Below, piece by piece: positions 15,522 to 20,920 of a DNA stretch of 20,920 nt. The DNA is from Flavobacteriales bacterium UBA5692. Lineage in GTDB: Bacteria; Bacteroidota; Bacteroidia; Flavobacteriales_D; Sanyastnellaceae. The DNA lies in contig DIHQ01000089.1 in NCBI GenBank assembly GCA_002420235.1, positions 18,210 to 39,129 on the forward strand, given 5' to 3'. Below the pieces are notes generated by a model. That model saw nothing but the letters and a program-made list of their open reading frames with translations, did no database searches and was not told the origin of the DNA. A program made the translations under genes and the position numbers. Within the stretch, counting starts at the first letter, position 1. Each line of letters starts with the position of its first letter.

Positions 15522-15882
15522 GGTGCAAGGTACGTCCCAAGGCATTCGTTTCATTCGTTTGCGCCCTATGCACCCCGTCTATTCCTACCTTGCCTTTGAG
15601 GGAAGTCCTGTTCAACAAAGTAACCTCGACGTAGAATAATTCAATCTTCCACAAAAAGGATGTGCATGCCACTTTTATTTTTTGAGATAATCACATGGTT
15701 CCACTACTTACCTTGAGTCATCACATGTCGTGAAATTCGGGTAAGCTTTTACACCTTTTGTAAGGTGTCCTTCGCAAGGTGTCCTAGTCGCAGGGCGAAA
15801 TAGTGTAAAATGATTCTTTGGAGCAGCTTCATCGCACAAAAAAGCAAGCCCTTGATCGTACTTTGGATGGGTTGCGACGAAA
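15522..15882. other. 361-bp intergenic region between ruvX and a small secreted protein gene
   Basis: I see no convincing gene here. The only open frames are an 18-codon stretch on the plus strand (15660-15716) and a 66-codon stretch on the minus strand that begins inside the neighbouring gene. The region contains a structured inverted repeat (15747-15810), reported separately. TACCTTG occurs on the minus strand at 15532-15526, 4 bp before the ruvX ATG, where a -7 box could lie. Poly-T and poly-A runs flank 15651-15690. Confidence 0.5.
15747..15810. repeat. Nested inverted and direct repeats able to form alternative hairpins
   Basis: TTTTACAC (15747-15754) is the exact reverse complement of GTGTAAAA (15803-15810), an 8-bp outer stem. 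Inside it, ACACCTT (15751-15757) pairs perfectly with AAGGTGT (15762-15768) across a 4-base loop. A second copy of AAGGTGTCCT (15776-15785) repeats the one at 15762-15771. CCTT/AAGG (15769-15779) and TCGC/GCGA can form further small stems. The arm at 15747-15757 can therefore pair with three different partners. The element lies 73 bp beyond the stop of the minus-strand secreted-protein gene. No T-run follows any stem, so it is not a standard terminator. Confidence 0.6.
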
Positions 15883-16260
15883 TCAATCGGCACATTTGTC
15901 ACCCGCACAAAACACGCGTTCTTCTCCAGTTCCTTCCAACCGAATCCAGACGTCCGTTTCCGAATCCATTACCTCGTAGGCGTTACGGATCATTGTACCA
16001 TCCCGAAGAATCAGGGCGAAGCGAATGGACTGTAGTTTACCGTCAATCCAATTCACCATATCATAGCGAAAACCTATGTTGACAGCGCTCATGTCTTTTT
16101 GCAGTTGAGCCAGCTCCGATTGCGTGGAGTTCTGTGTGACGTGGACATTCAAAAAATCAGGTTGGACGGCTTCCGAATTTACATCCGATTGACCGTAAAC
16201 AAATGGGCCAATGGATAGCATCGCGATGGAGATGCCGAAGACGAATACAGATGTTTTCAT
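15883..16260 (-). CDS. Small secreted protein, unrecognised (resembles tails of BlaR1/M56-type proteins)
   Basis: The 125-residue protein has a signal peptide (MKTSVFVFGISIAMLSIGPFVYGQ). The mature part has one predicted alpha/beta unit: TQSELAQLQKDMSAVNIGFRYDMVNWIDGKLQSIRFALILRDG. This pattern, a helix giving 'L..LQKDM' followed by a strand, 'DGKLQSI' and another strand, recalls the C-terminal extracytoplasmic segments of Bacteroidota M56/BlaR1-like proteins, but the match is loose. It ends with two cysteines (CAGDKC). An in-frame ATG at 16335 would add 25 residues before the signal peptide and is unlikely. It diverges from dnaN across 138 bp. No function is assigned. Confidence 0.65.
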   Translation of the reverse strand: MKTSVFVFGISIAMLSIGPFVYGQSDVNSEAVQPDFLNVHVTQNSTQSELAQLQKDMSAVNIGFRYDMVNWIDGKLQSIRFALILRDGTMIRNAYEVMDSETDVWIRLEGTGEERVFCAGDKCAD

Positions 16261-16398
16261 TTTTCGAAAGTACGGTTTTTTTGTGAAAAACTTGATTACC
16301 ATTCGTGCATTGTCTGTTGAAAAATACCGTCCCAAAAAAACCGCTATCTCGGCTGTTTTGATGGTATATGAAGCATATTTGAATCACAATCTTTGATC

Positions 16399-17517
16399 AT
16401 GCATTTTATCGTCTCTAGTAGCCATTTGCTCCGCCATCTTTCTTCGCTAAGCGGGGTCCTCAACAGCAGCAATACGCTGCCGATTCTGGACAATTTCCTT
16501 TTCGAATTAGGAGCGGGAGAAGCGGTAATATCGGCGAGTGATTTAGAGACCACCATGACCACCAAGCTCGAGGTCAAAACAGAAGATTCTGGTTCCATCG
16601 CGGTGCCAGCCAAAATGCTTTTGGACATCCTCAAGGCGTTTCCAGATATACCCTTGACGTTCAAGGTAGACCCGGCGACATATGCCATCGAATTGACAAG
16701 TGACGCGGGCAAATACAAACTAACAGGTGCAAACGGTGATGAATTCCCCAAATCACCTGAACTGGACGAAGAGGTCAAGATGGTCATTGATTCAAAAGCG
16801 CTGATTACTGCAATTAATCGTACGTTGTTCGCTGCTGGGAATGATGATTTGCGACCGGTGATGTCTGGTATATATTTTGAGTTTCATTCGGATAGCGTGA
16901 GGTTCGTTGCGACCGATGCGCACCGATTGGTTCGATACGGTCGTAGTGATGTTCAAGCCACATCTAATGCTCAATTTATTGTTCCGAAGAAGCCTTTAAA
17001 CCTACTTAAAAACGCTGCATCGCATGCAGAATCGGTAACTATGACTTATACCGATTCAAATGCGCGTTTCCAGTTTGGAGATGTGACGATCATTTGCAGA
17101 TTAATCGAAGGGAAATATCCAAACTATGAGGCAGTCATCCCCAAGGAAAACCCCAATCGAATGGTCATAAATCGTACGAGCTTCTTACATGCCATCAGAA
17201 GAGTTTCCATTTTTGCGAATAAAACAACGCATCAGGTACGATTAAAACTGGCGGGCAGTGAATTGGTCATCAGTGCCGAAGACCTTGACTTTGCCAATGA
17301 AGCCAGCGAGCGACTGAATTGCAGTTATACAGGGGAAGATATGGAGATCGGCTTCAACAGCCGATTTTTGATGGATATGCTGAATAACTTATCGAGTGAA
17401 GAGCTTTCATTGGAGATGTCCGCTCCAAATCGTGCTGGTATCATCAAGCCGACGGAGGCTGAGTCTGAGGGAGAAGACATATTGATGCTAGTTATGCCCG
17501 TAATGCTGAATGCTTAA
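16399..17517 (+). CDS. dnaN: DNA polymerase III subunit beta (sliding clamp)
   Basis: The 372-residue protein is the ring-forming processivity clamp that tethers the replicative polymerase to DNA. It shows the three-fold repeated clamp domains. Visible signatures include LSGVLNSSNTLPILDNFLFE (domain 1), a mid-region PVMSGIYFEF and VATDAHRLVRYG (domain 2), IEGKYPNYEAVIP, and the C-terminal LMLVMPVML tail that forms part of the peptide-binding pocket. ATG 16399 is preferred to the in-frame TTG at 16393. No dnaA or oriC-like DnaA-box cluster is seen here, in keeping with the unlinked dnaN of many Bacteroidota. It converges on the rhomboid gene with a 12-bp gap. Confidence 0.97.
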   Translation: MHFIVSSSHLLRHLSSLSGVLNSSNTLPILDNFLFELGAGEAVISASDLETTMTTKLEVKTEDSGSIAVPAKMLLDILKAFPDIPLTFKVDPATYAIELTSDAGKYKLTGANGDEFPKSPELDEEVKMVIDSKALITAINRTLFAAGNDDLRPVMSGIYFEFHSDSVRFVATDAHRLVRYGRSDVQATSNAQFIVPKKPLNLLKNAASHAESVTMTYTDSNARFQFGDVTIICRLIEGKYPNYEAVIPKENPNRMVINRTSFLHAIRRVSIFANKTTHQVRLKLAGSELVISAEDLDFANEASERLNCSYTGEDMEIGFNSRFLMDMLNNLSSEELSLEMSAPNRAGIIKPTEAESEGEDILMLVMPVMLNA

Positions 17518-17529
17518 TTTGGTATAGTT

Positions 17530-18369
17530 TTATTTGTCTGAATTTGAATCGCTTCGTTTTTGAGATGGGGCGTCTTCCATAAAGCCTTCTTTTCGAACAA
17601 TACGGAATTGAACGTTCCGCCTGTCGACTTCTTCTGTAGTAGTCGTTTGGTTGGTTTCGAATTCGCGTTGGCGAATGACATCAGGGTGTTCTGGGTGAGC
17701 ATCGGCCCACCACTCGGGCAATTGTTCATCCGGAGATAGCGCTTGCAATTGCAAATCGGGAAGAGGCCCCTTTTTCCGAAATATTACGGCTACGAGCACC
17801 CCACTCACAGCTCCAGCTATGTGTCCTTCCCATGATATATGATCGTCGATGGGGAGCATCCACCATACCATGCCGCCGTAAAGAAATGCAACCAATAGTG
17901 TCACCCGAAGCAAAAGCTGGGACTTACGCACCACGCCTGATGTGAAAAGGAATGCAGCAAGTGCATAATTGATTCCACTTGCACCGATGTGATTGCCTCC
18001 CTTAGCAAAGATCCACAAACCTATTCCTGAGAGCATGTAAAGCAGAATCCATGTACGCGCGGCAATCGATCGATAGAAGTAGAAAAGTAGTCCATTCAGG
18101 GTGAAAAATGTCACTGTATTGTTCCACAAGTGCTCAAGATCGCCGTGTAAAAAAGGGTAGCTGAATACACCACTCCAATGCTCCCAATCACGGGGGTGGT
18201 TTCCCCACCGCCGCCAATTCAATGCATAAGTATCATTGATAGCATAAACTCCCCATATCAAAAGCAGAAAGAAGGCGGTAGTCCAAAGTGCGTAAAAGAG
18301 ACGATTGGTATCCAGAACGTTTGGATTCCATCGAGGTCGCGGCATGGATTGAGAAAAGCGCATAGCCAT
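17530..18369 (-). CDS. Rhomboid family intramembrane serine protease
   Basis: The 279-residue integral membrane protein has about six helices between residues 25 and 197. The catalytic dyad is Ser131 in GASG (129-132) and His183 in WEGHIAG. H80 and N84 (HLWNN) fit the oxyanion-stabilising HxxxN of the GlpG type, preceded by FSYPFLHGDLEH. The protein cleaves substrate transmembrane segments within the bilayer; the substrate is unknown. A hydrophilic tail of roughly 75 residues follows the last helix and ends in a Ser/Asp/Lys-rich segment. It has no match that I recognise. ATG codons at 18369 and 18363 are both possible starts. The gene diverges from the SirB1-like gene. Confidence 0.93.
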   Translation of the reverse strand: MAMRFSQSMPRPRWNPNVLDTNRLFYALWTTAFFLLLIWGVYAINDTYALNWRRWGNHPRDWEHWSGVFSYPFLHGDLEHLWNNTVTFFTLNGLLFYFYRSIAARTWILLYMLSGIGLWIFAKGGNHIGASGINYALAAFLFTSGVVRKSQLLLRVTLLVAFLYGGMVWWMLPIDDHISWEGHIAGAVSGVLVAVIFRKKGPLPDLQLQALSPDEQLPEWWADAHPEHPDVIRQREFETNQTTTTEEVDRRNVQFRIVRKEGFMEDAPSQKRSDSNSDK

Positions 18370-18454
18370 AAGATAAGCAATTGCACCCGAGGGATTCCAC
18401 AGTATCGATTGGATAAGTGGTTTATATCCGCTGTTTATGGCTTTGGTGGATTTC

Positions 18455-18462
18455 TAGATTTG
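18455..18462 (+). promoter_or_regulatory. Candidate -7 box TAGATTTG upstream of the SirB1-like gene
   Basis: TAGATTTG is a perfect match to the Bacteroidota -7 consensus TAnnTTTG, 40 bp before the ATG at 18503. No TTTG lies 19-21 bp upstream; the nearest partial -33 match is CTG at 18431-18433. Treat it as a weak candidate in the 133-bp divergent gap. Confidence 0.25.
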
Positions 18463-18502
18463 AAACGAGTCTAAACCTTGTTAGAACGTAGCCCAGAGTA
18501 AC

Positions 18503-19429
18503 ATGAGCATTTCTGAGATTCACGCGTTATTGGCTTTGATGGATGACCCGGACGAAACGGTGTACGATCATGTCCGTGAGCGTCTGCTCTCTAAAGGGAA
18601 AGATGTTTTGCCTTTCGTCAACGATGCTGCCAATTCAGGCAAAGAGTGTGAATTGTTCCAGTTGAGGCTTACCAAACTGCAGGAGGGACTTCAACAAACT
18701 GATATTCGCGAAGAGTTGTCATCTTGGATGGATGGAGGTGGACAAAATATTTGGACTGGAGCACAATTGGTGCATCGAGCAGTTGATCCCGCTTGGCAGG
18801 TAGCAGAATCCATTTATGCTTTTGAAGCACTGCATAAAGCAGTTTGGCTCGAGCTGAATGAAGAACTTACTGCACTCGAGCAAGTAAGGATATTAAATCA
18901 CATTTTCTTTACCGTGAATCAATTTGAAGGGGTGCGCAGGGTTCCTCATCTTCCATCAGAAGCATTGCCTACGGGAGTGCTGAAGGGCAAGAAAGGCAAT
19001 CCCGTAGGGTTGGGCATTCTGTACCTATCCATTGCGCAGGCGCTGGGTATTCCTGTTCGCGGAATCAACCTGCCAAACCACTTCATCCTTGCGTATTGTG
19101 ATGACGCATTTATTGGAGAAGGAACCGCCCAAATAGGTCAAGCTGGTATCTTGTTCTACATTAATCCTTACAGCCAAGGAACCGTCATAGGCCCCGATGA
19201 TGTTTTGGATTTTTTGAGTCAAATTGAAGTTGATGGTGGTGATTCTCTGCGACAGTGGCGTCCAGCGCATTCCATGGAAATCGTTCAACGCTTGGTTCGA
19301 AATGTGGCGTATTCCCTTCGTGAGCATGGCGATGAAGAAAAGGCAGAAGTTATGTTGGAAGTCTTCCAACCTCTGCTTTCATCATTTGAAAATGCAGAAG
19401 AGAGTTCCGGAGATTACCCAAGTCTATGA
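18503..19429 (+). CDS. SirB1 / transglutaminase-core-2 family protein
   Basis: The 308-residue protein has a helical N-terminal region (1-120). A transglutaminase-like core-2 domain follows (about 125-250), with the family signature KGKKGNPVGLGILYLSIAQALGIPVRGINLPNHFILAY (GNP at 165-167, NHF at 192-194). The family lacks an obvious catalytic Cys at the usual place and its biochemical role is not established. SirB1 members in proteobacteria often have C-terminal tetratricopeptide-like helices; the last 60 residues here (LVRNVAYSLREHGDEEKAEVMLEVFQPLL) fit one such helix pair. The protein has no signal peptide and is presumably cytosolic. It is alone on its strand. Confidence 0.85.
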   Translation: MSISEIHALLALMDDPDETVYDHVRERLLSKGKDVLPFVNDAANSGKECELFQLRLTKLQEGLQQTDIREELSSWMDGGGQNIWTGAQLVHRAVDPAWQVAESIYAFEALHKAVWLELNEELTALEQVRILNHIFFTVNQFEGVRRVPHLPSEALPTGVLKGKKGNPVGLGILYLSIAQALGIPVRGINLPNHFILAYCDDAFIGEGTAQIGQAGILFYINPYSQGTVIGPDDVLDFLSQIEVDGGDSLRQWRPAHSMEIVQRLVRNVAYSLREHGDEEKAEVMLEVFQPLLSSFENAEESSGDYPSL

Positions 19430-19517
19430 ACCGAGGGTCTACGGTTGGACTTTAATCTCGAAAACACTGATTTGACTCGCTCTACCCCCCCCTTAAATCC
19501 GCTTGCTCCGGGCTGTT

Positions 19518-20414
19518 TCAGTGACTCCGAGGGTTTTGCTTACGACCCAACGCAGCATCACGGCGTGACGCCGTATTCTGTCGAAATTCGGATAATGCTT
19601 TGGGGTCGAGTACCGTGACTTCGGATAAGTATATTCGGGCACTCCCCACAACCAATTCTGTTTCCACGAATACCGGCAGCCGGCGATCATCCGCTGTGAC
19701 GATAACGCGCATTTGATCGCCTGCTTTGAAGACTGTGCCACCAATAAGGGTAGGAGAGAATTCCCAGCATGTGACCTCATAGTTCGTGGTAGGGTCCTGG
19801 TGTTGTATTGTTCCTTTAAAATCAAGGCGCGTCGCGTGGATTTCACCATCAAGAATAAGATTCAATGCTACTGTGTCTCCTGGGTTGTATTGTTCCCACG
19901 GTAGGTGCCGACAATGATGAACTGCGGTCATGACATCATAAATTGATGAGTCTAATGCTGCATTGACTGAGCCGCTGCCCAACTCTGAATCCGAGCTTAT
20001 CCAGAAAATTTCTGGTCGATTCTTCAAGAAGTACCAGCGGTCGTAACGGTGACTGCCTTCTCGGCCGTGCCGTTTGAAATTAATGGGATTTAATCCTCCA
20101 TCAGACACACTGGCATATATGCTGTTGACGTTATAAAACCATCTCCAGTGATTGCGGGTTGCTCCCCAGCCTTCAAAGCTCCACAGTTTAGTTCCACTGT
20201 ACCCCATGGCCGCCGTTGTAAAACTGACGTCAGCGACTTCCAAATAGAAAGGCCCCCATTCGTAAGTCACCGTGTAATCCAGACGTTCCCCGTCGATAGG
20301 TTGGGTGGTGAATGACTGAGCATCGGCATGAGTTGAGACCCAATGCGCTGATAGCAACAAAAAAACCCTGCTCTGAAGCAGGGTCTTTTGTAAGATTGGC
20401 AATAGAGATTGCAT
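19518..20414 (-). CDS. DUF3108 domain-containing secreted protein
   Basis: The 298-residue protein starts at ATG 20414, whose A is also the last base of the TGA of the upstream DUF1573 gene (TGATG). The N-terminus gives a plausible signal peptide: n-region MQSLLPILQKTLLQSR, hydrophobic VFLLLSAHWV, cleavage near HADAQS. The mature part matches DUF3108: GERLDYTVTYEWGPFYLEVADVSF, YDVMTAVHHCRHLPW, and the signature LIGGTVFKAGDQMRVIVTADDRRLPVFVETELVVGSARIYL. The family is periplasmic or outer-membrane associated with unknown role. An intrinsic-terminator structure is encoded within codons 10-19 (20384-20365, T-run to 20359). This raises doubt whether the start is used as drawn, but no later start would leave a signal peptide. 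Confidence 0.85.
   Translation of the reverse strand: MQSLLPILQKTLLQSRVFLLLSAHWVSTHADAQSFTTQPIDGERLDYTVTYEWGPFYLEVADVSFTTAAMGYSGTKLWSFEGWGATRNHWRWFYNVNSIYASVSDGGLNPINFKRHGREGSHRYDRWYFLKNRPEIFWISSDSELGSGSVNAALDSSIYDVMTAVHHCRHLPWEQYNPGDTVALNLILDGEIHATRLDFKGTIQHQDPTTNYEVTCWEFSPTLIGGTVFKAGDQMRVIVTADDRRLPVFVETELVVGSARIYLSEVTVLDPKALSEFRQNTASRRDAALGRKQNPRSH
20359..20389 (-). terminator. Intrinsic terminator structure inside the 5' coding region of the DUF3108 gene
   Basis: On the minus strand ACCCTGCT (20384-20377) pairs perfectly with AGCAGGGT (20372-20365) across a TCAG loop. Six further T follow (20364-20359), and an A-run (20389-20386) precedes the stem on its 5' side. This is the classic form of a factor-independent terminator. 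It lies 30 bases after the DUF1573 stop codon, the expected place for that gene's terminator, yet it also encodes signal-peptide residues of the next gene. Confidence 0.75.
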
Positions 20415-20920
20415 CAATTACCTGGCTTGCTCTCAACGAACGCCTTAATCGTCAAGAGTGTTTGTGCAGGGTCTGTATTGGCATTGATGGTAACTTTTTT
20501 GGTCTGCTGGTTTTTCTTGCCCTTGGAGTTGAATTTGACTTCAATTTGCCCTTTCTCTCCGGGCTGAATCGGCTCCTTCGGACACTTTGGTACAGTGCAT
20601 CCGCATGAGCCCTTACAATTATCGATGATTAGCGGCTCGTTACCGGAGTTGGTGAATTCAAACATGTGGGTTACGGCATCACCTTGAGCCAAAGTGCCGA
20701 AATCGAATTCGTATTCGCTAAATGCAACCGTTGTTGTCGGACCAATTGGTGCTGTCGCATTGGTTTTGGCAGGATCGAAGTTATCTCCCGCACCGGGGCT
20801 GGTATTGACGGGAATCTCACGGGAGGGTTCCTCGGAGGCGGGACGTGATATGGCTTTGTCACTGTTGCCATCTCCTGAACAACTAATAGCCAGAGCAGCA
20901 ATTACAAGAACAAACAAAAT
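20414..20920 (-). CDS. DUF1573 domain-containing lipoprotein (5' end beyond window)
   Basis: The open frame runs off the right edge, so the true start and the first few residues are missing. What is visible begins in a hydrophobic signal (LFVLVIAALAISC), with a probable lipobox Cys in LAISC followed by a Ser/Gly/Pro-rich linker. The DUF1573 domain covers the last about 110 residues: YEFDFGTLAQGDAVTHMFEFTNSGNEPLII, then SCGCTVPKCPKEPIQPGEKGQIEVKF, and a final immunoglobulin-like strand region. The conserved SCGCT cysteines are typical of the family. The function is unknown; an extracytoplasmic, beta-sandwich scaffold is inferred. Its stop overlaps the DUF3108 start by one base, which suggests translational coupling. 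Confidence 0.85.
   Translation of the reverse strand: MLFVLVIAALAISCSGDGNSDKAISRPASEEPSREIPVNTSPGAGDNFDPAKTNATAPIGPTTTVAFSEYEFDFGTLAQGDAVTHMFEFTNSGNEPLIIDNCKGSCGCTVPKCPKEPIQPGEKGQIEVKFNSKGKKNQQTKKVTINANTDPAQTLLTIKAFVESKPGN

Noticed and set aside
15660..15716. 18-residue plus-strand peptide with hydrophobic character
   Set aside because: Too short, with no supporting context; such frames are expected by chance.
15708..15908. 66-codon minus-strand open frame overlapping the end of the small secreted protein, possibly a frameshifted C-terminal domain
   Set aside because: It starts with GTG inside the neighbouring gene, has no upstream initiation context, and runs through the inverted-repeat element. 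The secreted protein already has a plausible end (CAGDKCAD).
16344..16787. 147-codon open frame antisense to dnaN
   Set aside because: dnaN is unmistakable in the other strand; this is a shadow frame.
19485..19492. Run of eight C in the intergenic gap, considered as a phase-variable tract
   Set aside because: It lies between two converging gene ends, not in a promoter or reading frame, so length changes would have no evident effect.
1..20920. CRISPR array, tRNA, insertion sequence or defence system
   Set aside because: No regularly spaced repeats, no cloverleaf-type sequence, no transposase, nuclease or toxin-antitoxin gene could be recognised on either strand.

Overview
The window reads as a chromosomal segment of a Bacteroidota bacterium, most likely a marine Flavobacteriales-type lineage. 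The markers are a T9SS 'gliding motility-associated' C-terminal domain (CHU_C), a TonB-dependent receptor with an N-terminal carboxypeptidase-like regulatory domain, a BshC bacillithiol synthase, a choice-of-anchor B protein with MopE and dockerin-like modules, and few Shine-Dalgarno-like sequences before the start codons. TGA, TAA and TAG all serve as stops. I see no tRNA, rRNA, CRISPR array, insertion sequence or phage gene. Coding density is high and the functions are largely housekeeping or envelope-related.

Layout. Positions 1-2857: a TIGR01777-type epimerase (minus) diverges from a secreted LVIVD/choice-of-anchor B protein (plus). Positions 2865-7157 (minus): a TonB-dependent receptor followed 6 bp later by an MdlB/MsbA-type ABC exporter. 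The receptor reading frame is interrupted by one in-frame TGA. Positions 7246-9969 (plus): a family-5 solute-binding lipoprotein followed by an ACMSD-type decarboxylase. Positions 10036-11944 (plus): an ECF sigma factor, a single-span probable anti-sigma factor and a probable outer-membrane barrel, tightly spaced. Positions 11988-15092 (plus): a T9SS-secreted CHU_C protein, BshC and a small HAD phosphatase-like protein. Positions 15093-16260 (minus): RuvX, a 361-bp non-coding gap with a structured inverted repeat, and a small secreted protein. Positions 16399-17517 (plus): dnaN, convergent with a rhomboid protease (17530-18369, minus). Positions 18503-19429 (plus): a SirB1/transglutaminase-core-2 protein. 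Positions 19518-20920 (minus): a DUF1573 lipoprotein whose stop overlaps the start of a DUF3108 secreted protein.

The window does not look like a defence island or a mobile system. The points most worth a second look are: (i) a strong intrinsic-terminator structure encoded inside the signal-peptide codons of the DUF3108 gene, directly after the TGATG overlap with the DUF1573 gene; (ii) the single in-frame TGA splitting an otherwise intact TonB receptor; (iii) a compact non-coding element near 15.75-15.81 kb in which one arm can pair with three different partners; (iv) the unpaired dockerin-like tail on the choice-of-anchor B protein; and (v) the three-gene sigma/anti-sigma/barrel cassette. 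Assignments come from motifs and remembered family signatures only; no database search was run.
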